From: Microvirga antarctica
Lineage (GTDB): Bacteria; Pseudomonadota; Alphaproteobacteria; Rhizobiales; Beijerinckiaceae
Assembly (NCBI RefSeq): GCF_017921815.1
Contig: NZ_JAGEMM010000001.1
Location: forward strand, 248,001 to 312,000
Reading direction: 5' to 3'
Length of the DNA: 64,000 bases
Shown here one piece after another: positions 27,547-36,983 of this stretch (its first letter is position 1; each line of letters starts with the position of its first letter). The position numbers and the translations under genes were made by a program. The notes under the pieces were generated by a model. It did no database searches. It was not told the DNA's origin and was given only the letters and a program-made list of their open reading frames with translations.

Positions 27547-27645
27547 ATCCGGGGCGCGCCGCAACCGCGACGGCTGCTGCATAGCAGAGCACTGGTCCAA
27601 AGAGCAACAGCCGGACCAGCGAAATCCCGGACTTGAATACAGGAC

Positions 27646-27673
27646 TTGCAACGCGCGAAACCCGTGCTATATC
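27646..27673 (+). promoter_or_regulatory. Probable promoter of tRNA-Asn
   Basis: TTGCAA (27646-27651) and TATATC (27668-27673) are separated by 16 bases, read as CTTGCA-N16-CTATAT, close to the alphaproteobacterial housekeeping consensus CTTGAC-CTATAT. The expected transcript would carry a leader of about 80 bases before the tRNA. Confidence 0.5.
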
Positions 27674-27762
27674 GCTCCCACCTCACGCCGACCGCCCCAC
27701 CCTGTCTAAGGGAGAGCCTTCGGCGAGAGACATCCAGCCGGCTCAGACCCGGCATGGCTTAT

Positions 27763-27837
27763 TCCGGCGTGGCGCAGCGGTAGCGCAGCGGACTGTTAAT
27801 CCGTTGGTCGTAGGTTCGAATCCTACCGCCGGAGCCA
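27763..27837 (+). tRNA. tRNA-Asn (GTT)
   Basis: A full 75-base cloverleaf with acceptor TCCGGCG/CGCCGGA, anticodon loop CTGTTAA (GTT at 27795-27797), T-loop GGTTCGAATCC and encoded CCA. A T-run follows directly. The 200 bases after it hold no gene that I can support. Confidence 0.97.
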
Positions 27838-28038
27838 ATTTTTCCAATTATCACAATAACTTGGCTGATCCTGACCCGCCTCGCGGCGGCCGTTGATCGC
27901 TCACGGTGTGGCACTCTCCGACGGTTTCACCGTGCGGGTTTGGCGATCCGTCCAAGCCGCCCCCCCGGAGCGGCGGTTGCATGTCCGTCGCGAACCGAGC
28001 CTGACAGACGTGGTCGGCAAAAAAAGCCGAAAGGGATC

Positions 28039-28704
28039 TCAGGCGTAGGCGACCCAGCCCCGGAACGTAAAGCCGACGTAGAACAGGCTGATCCTGCTGA
28101 AGCCGGCCTCCCTCAGGAGGTGCTCGTCCTCTTCCGGCGAAAGGATCGGTAGGCGTTCCGCGATCCCGGTACGCGCCTTGTCAGCTTGAGAACGCTCGAT
28201 CCCGGACAAAACCGCGAAGGCCGCAAATCGCGACATCCACAGATCGAGTTCGCCCGCCGGGATGCTGTAATGGGCAACCACGAAGGGCGCGCCCGGTTTC
28301 AGCCGATTCCTGACCTCCTTCAGGGTGCTCAGACGCTCCTGCCGCTCGATAAAGTGGAGCGTGAGAATACAGGCTGCGGCGTCGTACGGCCCTGTCGGTG
28401 CATGATCGATATACCCGTTGTGCCACTGCGCCCGCGCCGAGAGCGGCCCGAGCGTCGATCGCGCAAGGTCGAGCATCGGAGCGGAGGGATCGACCCCCAC
28501 AAAAGACCAGCCGGGCTGAGCCTCGGCGAAGACCTTCATTTCGAGGCCGCCTCCGGCACCGAGAACGAGAATCGTCGCATCATCCGGCGCCTGTTCCGCG
28601 AGAAGCAGCATGGCCATGCGTTGCATGTCGGCATAACCGGGCACCATGCGCGGCGGGTTTTCAGCGTAGCGCGCGGCGGCCTGTGGGTCATCGAAAGCAT
28701 CCAT
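28039..28704 (-). CDS. Class I SAM-dependent methyltransferase
   Basis: Methyltransferase of 221 residues with a Rossmann fold. Motif I is ILVLGAGGGLEMKVFA, motif II the acidic VGVDPSAPML and motif IV AACILTLHFI. The overall pattern resembles the CmoA/UbiE-like superfamily, and the later FVVAHYSIP block agrees, but the substrate is unknown. It is a single gene between tRNA-Asn and the divergent photolyase gene, with no visible operon partner. Confidence 0.85.
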   Translation of the reverse strand: MDAFDDPQAAARYAENPPRMVPGYADMQRMAMLLLAEQAPDDATILVLGAGGGLEMKVFAEAQPGWSFVGVDPSAPMLDLARSTLGPLSARAQWHNGYIDHAPTGPYDAAACILTLHFIERQERLSTLKEVRNRLKPGAPFVVAHYSIPAGELDLWMSRFAAFAVLSGIERSQADKARTGIAERLPILSPEEDEHLLREAGFSRISLFYVGFTFRGWVAYA

Positions 28705-28902
28705 GCTCGTGGATATGACGCATGACGGCCCGGTGCAATCTCCAGGCCGGGTTGTGATTGGCCTCCGGCGGTTCTCAGAAGGGCCGAATCATTGTTCAGG
28801 AAGAATGGAGAGCGCGGGGCTGGCTGAAACCCATCACCGCCGCCAATTCCCTCCCCGGGTTCAAGATTGGTGTTTGAAATTGGCTCGCCCTGAGCCATTT
28901 CG

Positions 28903-30444
28903 GTGGGATCTTTCGTTCCGGCCGCGCCCGATGGGCCTGCCCTTCTCACAGATGGGATCCCGAAATTGGCTGCTCCAGCCCTGGTCTGGTTTCGCGACGA
29001 CCGCCGCATGGCAGATAACCCCGCTTTGCGGGCCGCCATCGCCGCAAAGGTCCCTGTCCTGTGCTTTTTCATTCTCGACGACGGCAGCCCCGGCCTGCGT
29101 CCCCTCGGCGGCGCGGCGCGATGGTGGCTCCACGGTTCCCTCGAAAAGCTGGCAGAATCGCTTGCCGGCATCGGCGGCGAACTCCTGCTCTTCGAGGGGC
29201 CAGCTGAACAGTGGGTGTCGCGGATCGCAGCCGAGACAGGCGCGACCGCGATCTACTGGAACCGTCGCTACGGCGAGGGCGAGATCGGGATCGATTCGGC
29301 CCTGAAAGAGCGCCTGGGTGCCGACGGGGTCACGGTCGAAAGCTTCAACGGGTCCCTGCTGCACGAGCCGTGGGAGATCAAAAACCAGTCCGGCACGCCG
29401 TTTCGCGTGTTTACCCCCTATAGCCGCACAGCCATGGCCCGTCCTGTTCCAGCGCCCCTGCCCGCGCCCCGAACGATCCCTGGCGGGGCGTGGCCGGCTG
29501 ACCTACGCAAGGCCTCGGTCTCCCTGAGCGCTCTCAGGCTCGAACCCGGCAAACCCAATTGGGCGAAGGGATTGGCCGAAACCTGGACCCGTGGCGAGGC
29601 GGCCGCGCGGGGACGGCTCGGCGACTTTCTCGATGAGCACCTGGCGGGCTACGCCGACAAGCGGGAGCGGCCGGGCATCGACGGCTCGTCCCGGCTCTCG
29701 CCCTACCTCCGGCATGGGGAAATCAGCCCCCGGCAGGTCTGGCACGCCGTTTCTGCGGCCATGGCCGAAAATCCGTCACGCGCCACGGACGGCCGGAAAT
29801 TTCTCACCGAGCTGACGTGGCGCGATTTCTGCTACCAGATTCTCTACCATCAGCCCGACCTTGCGACCCGATCCTACAGCGCCCGCTTCGACGCGATGCC
29901 GTGGTCGCAAGGCAAAAGCGGCCTGGAGCCGTGGCAGCAGGGATTGACCGGCTATCCGATCGTCGATGCGGGCATGCGTCAGCTCTGGCAAACCGGCTGG
30001 ATGCATAACCGGATCCGGATGGTTGTCGGCTCCTTCCTGTCCAAGCACCTGTTGATCGATTGGCGCGACGGCGAGGCCTGGTTCTGGGATACCCTCGTGG
30101 ATGCCGACCCGGCCAACAACGCCTTCAACTGGCAATGGGTCGCCGGATCCGGCCCGGATTCGGCGCCGTTCCACCGCATTTTCAACCCGGTCACCCAAGG
30201 CGAGAAGTTCGATACGGATGGTGCCTATGTGCGGCGTTTCGTGCCCGAACTGGCGCGCTTGCCGGACCGTTTCCTTCACAAGCCGTGGGACGCGCCGGAG
30301 ACCCAACGGGCGGATGCCGGGGTTGGGCTTGGAAAGACCTATCCCCGTCCGGTGGTCGACCATGCGGCCGCCCGCGCACGCGCCCTGGACGCGTTCCGCA
30401 TAGCCCGAGGCCCCGTCGAATCCGGCAGCGACACCGCGGCATGA
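28903..30444 (+). CDS. phrB: Deoxyribodipyrimidine photolyase
   Basis: Class I CPD photolyase-like protein of about 513 residues that repairs UV-induced pyrimidine dimers using light and FAD. The N-terminal antenna domain has ALVWFRDDRRMADNPAL. The FAD-binding domain shows LTWRDFCYQILYH, WMHNRIRMVVGSFLSKHL and the hallmark NNAFNWQWVAGSGPDSAPFH, which includes electron-transfer tryptophans. The start is a GTG at 28903; a TTG about 75 bases later, directly before the antenna domain, is an alternative. It is followed by an AlaX-like gene on the same strand after 93 bases. Confidence 0.95.
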   Translation: MGSFVPAAPDGPALLTDGIPKLAAPALVWFRDDRRMADNPALRAAIAAKVPVLCFFILDDGSPGLRPLGGAARWWLHGSLEKLAESLAGIGGELLLFEGPAEQWVSRIAAETGATAIYWNRRYGEGEIGIDSALKERLGADGVTVESFNGSLLHEPWEIKNQSGTPFRVFTPYSRTAMARPVPAPLPAPRTIPGGAWPADLRKASVSLSALRLEPGKPNWAKGLAETWTRGEAAARGRLGDFLDEHLAGYADKRERPGIDGSSRLSPYLRHGEISPRQVWHAVSAAMAENPSRATDGRKFLTELTWRDFCYQILYHQPDLATRSYSARFDAMPWSQGKSGLEPWQQGLTGYPIVDAGMRQLWQTGWMHNRIRMVVGSFLSKHLLIDWRDGEAWFWDTLVDADPANNAFNWQWVAGSGPDSAPFHRIFNPVTQGEKFDTDGAYVRRFVPELARLPDRFLHKPWDAPETQRADAGVGLGKTYPRPVVDHAAARARALDAFRIARGPVESGSDTAA

Positions 30445-30537
30445 AGGCTGTGGAGGCGGCTTGACCGGGCCACGCTCTTGCCGTCAGCTTCCGTCCCCAC
30501 CCGGGGCGCTTCCTCCATGCTCAACAGCAGGATCACG

Positions 30538-31260
30538 ATGACCGCGACCGCGCTTCTCTTTCGAGACGATGCCTATCTGCGACGCTGCGACGCCGTCGTC
30601 GTCGGCACCACCCCTGACGGCGGCGTCATTCTCGACCGCACGATCTGCTATGCGCAAGGCGGTGGACAACCCGGTGACTCGGCAGTGATCCGTCGCGCCG
30701 ACGGCACCGAGGTTCCGGTTTCGAATACGGTCTACGCGGCAGACCGCACGCAGATCGCTCATGTGGTCGGACCTGAGGAGGCGACACGGTTCGCGCCGGG
30801 CGACCCTGTGTCGCTGACCCTCGACTGGGAACCGCGCCTCAAGCGCATGCGCGTGCATACGGCTCTGCATCTCCTGAGCGTCGTCCTGCCGTATCCGGTC
30901 ACCGGGGGGGCGATTGGCGAGGGCGACGGCCGTCTCGATTTCGACATCGCGGATTCCGGCCTCGACAAAACCGACCTCACCGACAGGCTCAACGCCCTCA
31001 TCGCCCGCGACGCCGCCGTTACGGAAAGCTGGATCACCGATGCGGAACTCGACGCCAATCCCGGCCTCGTCAAAACCATGTCGGTCAAGCCGCCACGGGG
31101 CTCCGGCAAGGTGCGTCTGGTTGCCATCGAAGGCATCGACCTGCAGCCTTGCGGCGGGACGCATGTGCGGCGCACCAGCGAGATCGGAACGGTCGCCGTG
31201 ACCAACATCGAGAAAAAGGGGAAGCAGAACCGCCGCGTGCGGATTTCCCTCGTCGATTGA
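30538..31260 (+). CDS. Alanyl-tRNA editing protein (AlaX)
   Basis: Free-standing AlaRS editing-domain protein of 240 residues that clears mischarged Ser- or Gly-tRNA-Ala. Zinc ligands are visible in HTALH (near residue 105) and CGGTH (near residue 207). The N-terminal part has ICYAQGGGQPGDSA, the glycine-rich motif of the second AlaX-type domain. The start ATG 30538 follows AGGA by 5 bases; the longer ORF to 30478 is unlikely. It sits between phrB and a sulfurtransferase gene, all on the plus strand. Confidence 0.93.
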   Translation: MTATALLFRDDAYLRRCDAVVVGTTPDGGVILDRTICYAQGGGQPGDSAVIRRADGTEVPVSNTVYAADRTQIAHVVGPEEATRFAPGDPVSLTLDWEPRLKRMRVHTALHLLSVVLPYPVTGGAIGEGDGRLDFDIADSGLDKTDLTDRLNALIARDAAVTESWITDAELDANPGLVKTMSVKPPRGSGKVRLVAIEGIDLQPCGGTHVRRTSEIGTVAVTNIEKKGKQNRRVRISLVD

Positions 31261-31345
31261 CCGCCCCGCCGCGGGCCGCGTCTGCGTGACGGCCCGCGAA
31301 CGCGAACGCATTTTAGGCGCCTTACCGCGCATCGGAGTGATTGCC

Positions 31346-32200
31346 ATGCCTCAGATCTTCGTCACCCCCGCCCTGCTGGAATCGCATCTCGGCGATCCGA
31401 ATGTCGTGATCGTCGACGGTTCCTGGTATCTGCCGACCCAAAACCGCGACGCGGAGGCCGAGTACCTCGCCGGCCACATCCCCGGCGCAGTGCGTTTCGA
31501 CATCGATTCGATCCGGGATATGTCGTCGTCCCTCCCCCACATGCTGCCCCCGCCGGAGGAATTCGCCCAGCGAGTCGGCGCGATGGGCATCGGCAACGAC
31601 ACGCTTGTGATCGTCTACGACGGCGCCGGGCTGTTCTCGGCCCCCCGGGTGCGCTGGACCCTGCGCGCCTTCGGGGCAAAGGATGTTCGGATCCTGGAAG
31701 GCGGCTTTCCTGCCTGGCTCGCCGAAAAGCGGCCGGTGGAAACCGGCCCCGCCCGGGTGCCGGCGCCCCGGGTCTTCACCCCGGTCTTCGATCCGTCCGT
31801 CGTCGCGGATGCCGCAGTGGTCAAGACCGCCCTTGAGACCGGATCGACGCAGGTGGTCGATGCGCGTCCGGCCGACCGGTTCCGGGGCGAGGCGCCGGAG
31901 CCGCGCCCGGGCGTGCGGGCGGGACATATGCCCGGCAGTCTGAACCTGCCCTTCGCGGCCCTGATCGAGAACGGAAAGCTGAAGGACAGCGCCGGCATCG
32001 ACAAGGCGCTGGAGGCGGCCGGCGTCGATCCGGCCAAGCCCGTCATCACCAGTTGCGGATCGGGTGTTTCGGCCGCGATCCTGTCGCTCGCGCTGGAGAG
32101 TGCGGGCCATCCCGCCAAGGCCCTCTATGACGGCTCCTGGGCCGAATGGGGGTCGCGGGAAGACCTGCCGATCGAGACCGGCCCGACGACGCCGCGCTAG
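31346..32200 (+). CDS. sseA: 3-mercaptopyruvate/thiosulfate sulfurtransferase
   Basis: Tandem rhodanese protein of 284 residues. The inactive N-terminal domain begins LLESHLGDPNVVIVDGSWY, and the C-terminal catalytic domain ends in the loop TSCGSGVSA, whose Cys accepts sulfur. The CGSGVS form is that of 3-mercaptopyruvate sulfurtransferases rather than thiosulfate-specific rhodaneses (CRxGxT). The start at 31346 has GGAG at 8 bases. The protein ends shortly before an intrinsic terminator. Confidence 0.92.
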   Translation: MPQIFVTPALLESHLGDPNVVIVDGSWYLPTQNRDAEAEYLAGHIPGAVRFDIDSIRDMSSSLPHMLPPPEEFAQRVGAMGIGNDTLVIVYDGAGLFSAPRVRWTLRAFGAKDVRILEGGFPAWLAEKRPVETGPARVPAPRVFTPVFDPSVVADAAVVKTALETGSTQVVDARPADRFRGEAPEPRPGVRAGHMPGSLNLPFAALIENGKLKDSAGIDKALEAAGVDPAKPVITSCGSGVSAAILSLALESAGHPAKALYDGSWAEWGSREDLPIETGPTTPR

Positions 32201-32221
32201 CCTTTGCCGACGCCCGTCACG

Positions 32222-32252
32222 AAAAAGGCTCCGGAGAGACCGGGGCCTTTTT
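32222..32252 (+). terminator. Intrinsic terminator after sseA
   Basis: AAAAAGGC-t-CCGG, loop AGAGA, then CCGG-g-GCCTTTTT: a GC-rich stem with A- and T-runs on the two sides, 22 bases after the stop. It also faces the end of the convergent aap operon and may act in both directions. Confidence 0.85.
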
Positions 32253-32303
32253 CAAGGCGGCGTTGCCTGAGACCGGGAAGCGTCCCGGCGCCTGGGTCCG
32301 GCG

Positions 32304-33083
32304 TCAGTGCAGGATCTGCGACAGGAACAGGCGGGTGCGCTCGTGCTGCGGGTTCTTGAAGAAGGCGTCCGGGGTGTTCATCTCCACGATCTGCCCGTAA
32401 TCCATGAAGATCACCCGGTCCGCGACCTGACGGGCGAAGCCCATCTCATGGGTCACGCACAGCATCGTCATGCCCTCGTCGGCGAGACTCACCATGGTGT
32501 CGAGCACCTCCTTGACCATTTCCGGATCGAGCGCCGAGGTCGGCTCGTCGAACAGCATGATCTTCGGGCTCATGCAGAGCGAGCGGGCGATCGCCACACG
32601 CTGCTGCTGGCCGCCCGAGAGCTGGCCCGGATACTTGTTGGCCTGCTCGGGGATTTTGACTCGCGTCAGGTATTTCATGGCCACTTCCTCGGCCTCGCGC
32701 TTGGGCATCTTCTTCACCCAGATCGGCGCCAGGGTGCAGTTCTCGAGGATGGTCAGGTGCGGGAAAAGGTTGAAGTGCTGGAACACCATGCCGACCTCGC
32801 GCCGCACCTCGTCAATGCGCTTGAGGTCGTTGGTGAGTTCCGTCCCGTCCACGATGATGCGGCCCTTCTGGTGCTCCTCCAGCCGGTTGATGCAGCGGAT
32901 CATGGTCGATTTTCCGGATCCCGACGGACCGCAGATGACGATCCGCTCGCCCCGCTGGACCGACAGGTTGATGTCGCGAAGGACGTGAAACTCGCCATAC
33001 CATTTGTGGACGTCGATCAGTTCGATCGCCGGCTGAGCCGTCGGATCGATGGCCGCTTGTCGCGAAGTCAGTGTCGTTGCCAT
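32304..33083 (-). CDS. aapP: General L-amino acid ABC transporter ATPase AapP
   Basis: ATP-binding subunit of 259 residues. Walker [11 protein letters not shown]-loop [10 protein letters not shown], signature LSGGQQQR, Walker [14 protein letters not shown] and switch His in CVTHEMGF are all intact. It energises uptake of a broad range of L-amino acids together with AapJ, AapQ and AapM. The start ATG 33083 follows AGGTGAG; a GTG at 33095 is also in frame. The gap to aapM is 8 bases. It is the last gene of the aapJQMP operon. Confidence 0.95.
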   Translation of the reverse strand: MATTLTSRQAAIDPTAQPAIELIDVHKWYGEFHVLRDINLSVQRGERIVICGPSGSGKSTMIRCINRLEEHQKGRIIVDGTELTNDLKRIDEVRREVGMVFQHFNLFPHLTILENCTLAPIWVKKMPKREAEEVAMKYLTRVKIPEQANKYPGQLSGGQQQRVAIARSLCMSPKIMLFDEPTSALDPEMVKEVLDTMVSLADEGMTMLCVTHEMGFARQVADRVIFMDYGQIVEMNTPDAFFKNPQHERTRLFLSQILH

Positions 33084-33091
33084 GGAAGAAC

Positions 33092-34411
33092 TCACCTGTT
33101 TTGACCTGCTGCCAGCCGTCGCTCAACCCCAAGGGAATAGCGCGACATACCAAAGCAGAAGACGAAGTAGAAGAAAGCCGCGAAAGCGTACCCGGTATAG
33201 CTGATGGTCGGCGCCGCCCAGTTCGGATCGATCCGGGAGGCCTCGATGGTCTTGATCAGATCGAAGATGCCGACGATCGACACCAGCGACGTATCCTTGA
33301 ACAAGCCGATGAAGGTGTTGACAATCCCCGGAATGACGATCCGAAGCGCCTGCGGCAGGATGATGAACACCATCATCTGCGGGTAGTTGAGCCCCAGCGA
33401 CATCGCGCCTTCATATTGCCCCTTCGGCATCGCCTGCAGGCCGCCGCGCACGACCTCGGCCATGTAGGCAGAGGCAAAGAACGCGACACCGATCAGCGGC
33501 CGCGCCAGCCGGTCGACGGTCATGTCGGCGGGCAGGAACAGCGGCAGCATGGTGTTGGCCATGATCAGCACCGTGATGAGCGGCACGCCGCGAACGAACT
33601 CGATGAAGATCACGGAGGCCAGCTGCACGACCGGAAGCCTGGACCGTCGGCCGAGCGCGAGCAGGATCCCGAACGGCAGGGAGAAAACAATGCCGACCGT
33701 GGCAACCAGAAGCGTCACGAGGACGCCGCCCCAGAGGGAGGTCGGCACATGCTGGAGGCCGAAATCGAAATCCATCAGCGCGAGGGTGATGCCGAGGACG
33801 GCGACGATGCCGCCAGCAATCGCGACACCGGATTTGACCGACACTTTCAGCAGGTGGGCCATCAACCCGAATGCCGCCATGAGCAGGATCGCGAAGGCCA
33901 CGAATCCGAGCCAGAACCGGCCACCGAGATCGAGATTGCCACCGGTGAGGAGGACGTAGGAGAAGGTCGGGAACAGCCAGAAGAAGTACGCAGCACCAAG
34001 ATCCCGCCGGGGCGCCTTCAGCCACAGCAACCATGTCACCCCAAGGGCCAGCATGGCGAAGAAAATGTTGACCCGCCAGCGCTCTGCGATCGTGTAGGAG
34101 CCATAGGTGAAGTAATTGATCTTATCGATCACGAAGGCCCAGCAGGCCCCGACCCGATGTCCCGCGGTTTCCGCCCGGCAAGCATCGCGGTCCGTGCCAG
34201 TCCAGACCGCATTGATGAAAAGGAAATCAACGATCGGCGGAATGAGAACGTAGAGCAGGTAGGCGACGAACAGGGTCAGAAGCGTGTTGAGAGGGCTCGA
34301 GAACAGGTTTTCCCGCACCCAGGCGACGGGCCCGCGGGCGAGGTTCGGCGGTGGGAGAGCCGCGATGGGCTCTGATCGGACGAAGCGATTGGTGTCGACG
34401 GCGGTGCTCAT
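33092..34411 (-). CDS. aapM: General L-amino acid ABC transporter permease AapM
   Basis: Inner-membrane permease of 439 residues. A long N-terminal region with several helices precedes the typical permease core, which carries the EAA-type loop [20 protein letters not shown] that contacts AapP. Further landmarks are the [15 protein letters not shown] segment and the C-terminal [14 protein letters not shown]. The first periplasmic loop has two Cys (DACRAE and GACWAF). Only 8 bases separate it from both neighbours' coding ends, consistent with one transcript. Confidence 0.94.
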   Translation of the reverse strand: MSTAVDTNRFVRSEPIAALPPPNLARGPVAWVRENLFSSPLNTLLTLFVAYLLYVLIPPIVDFLFINAVWTGTDRDACRAETAGHRVGACWAFVIDKINYFTYGSYTIAERWRVNIFFAMLALGVTWLLWLKAPRRDLGAAYFFWLFPTFSYVLLTGGNLDLGGRFWLGFVAFAILLMAAFGLMAHLLKVSVKSGVAIAGGIVAVLGITLALMDFDFGLQHVPTSLWGGVLVTLLVATVGIVFSLPFGILLALGRRSRLPVVQLASVIFIEFVRGVPLITVLIMANTMLPLFLPADMTVDRLARPLIGVAFFASAYMAEVVRGGLQAMPKGQYEGAMSLGLNYPQMMVFIILPQALRIVIPGIVNTFIGLFKDTSLVSIVGIFDLIKTIEASRIDPNWAAPTISYTGYAFAAFFYFVFCFGMSRYSLGVERRLAAGQNR

Positions 34412-34419
34412 GACAATTC

Positions 34420-35622
34420 CTACCGTTCAACGATCGCGACGCGGCGATTGTAAATGTTCATCACGAAGGACGTCACGAGACTGATCGTGAGATAGACGCC
34501 CATGGTGATGACGACGACCTCGATCGCCTGGCCGGTCTGGTTGAGCACGGTGCCCATGAAGACCTGGACGAGATCAGGATACCCGATGGCGACCGCGAGC
34601 GACGAGTTCTTGGTCAGGTTGAGATACTGGCTCGTGAGCGGCGGGATGATCACCCGCATGGCCTGCGGGACCACGACGAGCCGCAATGTCTGGCCCGGAC
34701 GCAGACCCAGGGAACCGGCAGCTTCCGTCTGACCCTTCGAGACGGCCAAGATCCCGGCGCGCACGACCTCGGCGATGAACGCTGCCGTATAGGTCACGAG
34801 GCCAACGAGCAACGCCACGAATTCCGGCAGGATCTGCATGCCACCGCGCAGGTTGAAAGTGCCCTTCTGGGGCATTTCGAAGCTGATCGGATTCGCGCCG
34901 ACGACGGCCAAAGCGAGCCAGGCGAGGATCGGCAGGCCGAGAACGAGCCCGATCGTCACCAGGCCGAGCGGGTATTGCCGGCCGGTCGATTCCTGCTGCT
35001 TCTTCGCCCAGGTCCGGAAGATGATGGTCCCGACGATACCGATCACAAGCGCCGCTCCCATCACCCAGGCGTCGCTCGCGTAGAGCGGCCGGGGCATGAA
35101 GAGACCGCGGGAATTGAGGAAAAAGCCGGCCCCCATCCCGATGGAATCGCGCGGTTGCGGCAAGGGCCCAAGCACCGCGATGTACCAGAACAGCAATTGC
35201 AGCAGCAGCGGGATGTTGCGCAGGAGTTCCACGTAGACCATCGCCACCTTGGCGACCATCCAGTTTTTTGACAGCCGCGCGATGCCGACGGTGAACCCCA
35301 GGAATGTCGCGAGCACGATGCCGATGGCCGACACAAGCAGGGTGTTGAGGAGGCCGACGATGAAGGCATCGCCATAGGTGGACCCTGCAGCGCTGAATGA
35401 GATCAGCGTCTGGCTGATATCGAAGCCGGCCGTGTTGTTGAGGAAGCCGAAGCCCGAGGCAATCTTGGCGCGCTGGAGATTTTCAACCGCGTTCGAGGCG
35501 GCCATATAAAAAAGGTAGCCGACGATCAGGACGAGCAGCACCTGATAGAAGGCGCCGCGAACCTTTGGATCGTAAAGGATCGACTTCTCAGGCGGCGATG
35601 TCTGGCTGACGGTTGTCTGCAC
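34420..35622 (-). CDS. aapQ: General L-amino acid ABC transporter permease AapQ
   Basis: Second permease of the Aap system, about 400 residues. The core has VELLRNIPLLLQLLFWY and the EAA loop FIAEVVRAGILAVSKGQTEA, and the N terminus has a helix at VLLVLIVGYLFYM. The start is not an ATG. GTG 35622 is favoured because GAGGGG lies 10 bases upstream, whereas the TTG at 35631 lies too close to that site. Between aapJ and aapQ there is a stem-loop that probably lowers permease expression relative to the binding protein. Confidence 0.93.
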   Translation of the reverse strand: MQTTVSQTSPPEKSILYDPKVRGAFYQVLLVLIVGYLFYMAASNAVENLQRAKIASGFGFLNNTAGFDISQTLISFSAAGSTYGDAFIVGLLNTLLVSAIGIVLATFLGFTVGIARLSKNWMVAKVAMVYVELLRNIPLLLQLLFWYIAVLGPLPQPRDSIGMGAGFFLNSRGLFMPRPLYASDAWVMGAALVIGIVGTIIFRTWAKKQQESTGRQYPLGLVTIGLVLGLPILAWLALAVVGANPISFEMPQKGTFNLRGGMQILPEFVALLVGLVTYTAAFIAEVVRAGILAVSKGQTEAAGSLGLRPGQTLRLVVVPQAMRVIIPPLTSQYLNLTKNSSLAVAIGYPDLVQVFMGTVLNQTGQAIEVVVITMGVYLTISLVTSFVMNIYNRRVAIVER

Positions 35623-35693
35623 TGAACTCAACCCCTCACGGCGTGTTGTTGGACGTCACGCCTCTTGGTCGGGCGCGCATTCTTTTGCAAGAA

Positions 35694-35719
35694 GGGCGCC
35701 CGGATCACTCCGGACGCCC
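35694..35719 (-). promoter_or_regulatory. Stem-loop between aapJ and aapQ
   Basis: A 10-bp imperfect hairpin (GGGCG-c-CCGGA, loop TCAC, TCCGG-a-CGCCC) sits 15 bases after the aapJ stop in transcript order. A short run, TTCTTG, follows on the minus strand. It could be a partial terminator or a 3'-end stabiliser raising aapJ levels. Confidence 0.6.
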
Positions 35720-35733
35720 CAAGGTCGGTTCGC

Positions 35734-36753
35734 TTAGCGGATCGGGATGCCGTATTGCAGGCCGCCCTTCGTCCAAAGCGCGTTCTGGCCGCGCTTGATC
35801 TTCAGCTTGGAGCCCTCGCCGACGTTGCGCTCGAAGCTCTCGCCGTAATTGCCCACCTGCTTGATGATGCGCAGAGCCCAGTCGTTGGTGAGTCCGATGG
35901 CCTCGCCATACTTGCCCTCTGTGCCGAGGAGACGCTTGATCTCGGGGTTGTCCGAGCCCTTCATCTGCTCGACGTTCGCCTTGGTGACGCCGAACTCTTC
36001 GGCGTTCAGCATGGCGTAGTGGGTCCAGCGGACGATATCGCCCCACTGGTTGTCGCCGTGACGAACTGCCGGGCCAAGCGGCTCCTTGGAGATGATCTCC
36101 GGGAGCACGATATGGTCATCGGGAGCCGAAGCGCGCAGGCGCTCGGAATAGAGGCCGGAGGCGTCGGTCGTGAACGCATCGCAACGACCCGCGTCATAGG
36201 CCTTGAAGGTTTCGTCCGAGGTGGCGAATGCCACCACTTCGTACTTCATGTTGTTGGCGCGGAAATAGTCCGCGAGGTTCAACTCGGTCGTCGTGCCCTG
36301 CTGGGTGCAGATGGACGCGCCGTTCAGCTCCTTGGCGGACGAGACGCCGAGCTTCTTGCGGACCATGAAGCCCTGGCCGTCGAAGTAATTGATGGCCGGG
36401 AAGTCGAGGCCGAGCTGGGTGTCGCGCGACATGGTGGCGGTCGAGTTCCGGGACAGGACGTCGACCTCGCCCGACTGCAGGGCCGTGAACCGGTCCTTGG
36501 CGGCGAGCGGAATGAACCGCACTTTGGTCGGATCGTCGAAGATGGCTGCCGACATGGCGCGGCAGAATTCGACGTCGAGGCCCGTCCAGGTCCCCTGCGC
36601 GTCGGGAACGCCGAAGCCGGCAAGGCCGGTATTTGACCCACAGGTCAGGTAGCCCTTCTGCTTCACACTGTTGAGCGTCGCCTGAGCCGAGGCGCCCGTC
36701 GCAACAAGGCAGGCCGTGAGGCCGAAGGCGATCGATACGATGGCCTTTTTCAT
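35734..36753 (-). CDS. aapJ: General L-amino acid-binding periplasmic protein AapJ
   Basis: Solute-binding protein of 339 residues that delivers L-amino acids to AapQM. The signal peptide ends at GASA, followed by QATLNSVKQKGYLTCGSNTG, the family start. Other marks are FCRAMSAAIFDD, VDVLSRNSTATMSRD and QVGNYGESFERNVG. The ATG 36753 (MKKAIVSI) was chosen over an upstream extension because it begins the signal peptide. It is the first gene of the operon and diverges from metC. Confidence 0.96.
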   Translation of the reverse strand: MKKAIVSIAFGLTACLVATGASAQATLNSVKQKGYLTCGSNTGLAGFGVPDAQGTWTGLDVEFCRAMSAAIFDDPTKVRFIPLAAKDRFTALQSGEVDVLSRNSTATMSRDTQLGLDFPAINYFDGQGFMVRKKLGVSSAKELNGASICTQQGTTTELNLADYFRANNMKYEVVAFATSDETFKAYDAGRCDAFTTDASGLYSERLRASAPDDHIVLPEIISKEPLGPAVRHGDNQWGDIVRWTHYAMLNAEEFGVTKANVEQMKGSDNPEIKRLLGTEGKYGEAIGLTNDWALRIIKQVGNYGESFERNVGEGSKLKIKRGQNALWTKGGLQYGIPIR

Positions 36754-36983
36754 TTTGTTATCGTCTCCACTAGACGGCTTAGCGCCCCCATGATCGGAAG
36801 CGTCCAGCCGAGTTCCTGTTTGGCACGTGTCCGCCGCCTGACGAAGGCAGCTTCCGAAACCATCACATTCTATCATCGATGACGGGTCAAGTGTTGATAG
36901 GAAGGTGGCCCCGACCTGACTTGACGGCAGCCGCGCGGCCGTCCCACATCAGAGCCCCTGCCCTCCAAAAATTTCCGTAGGCA

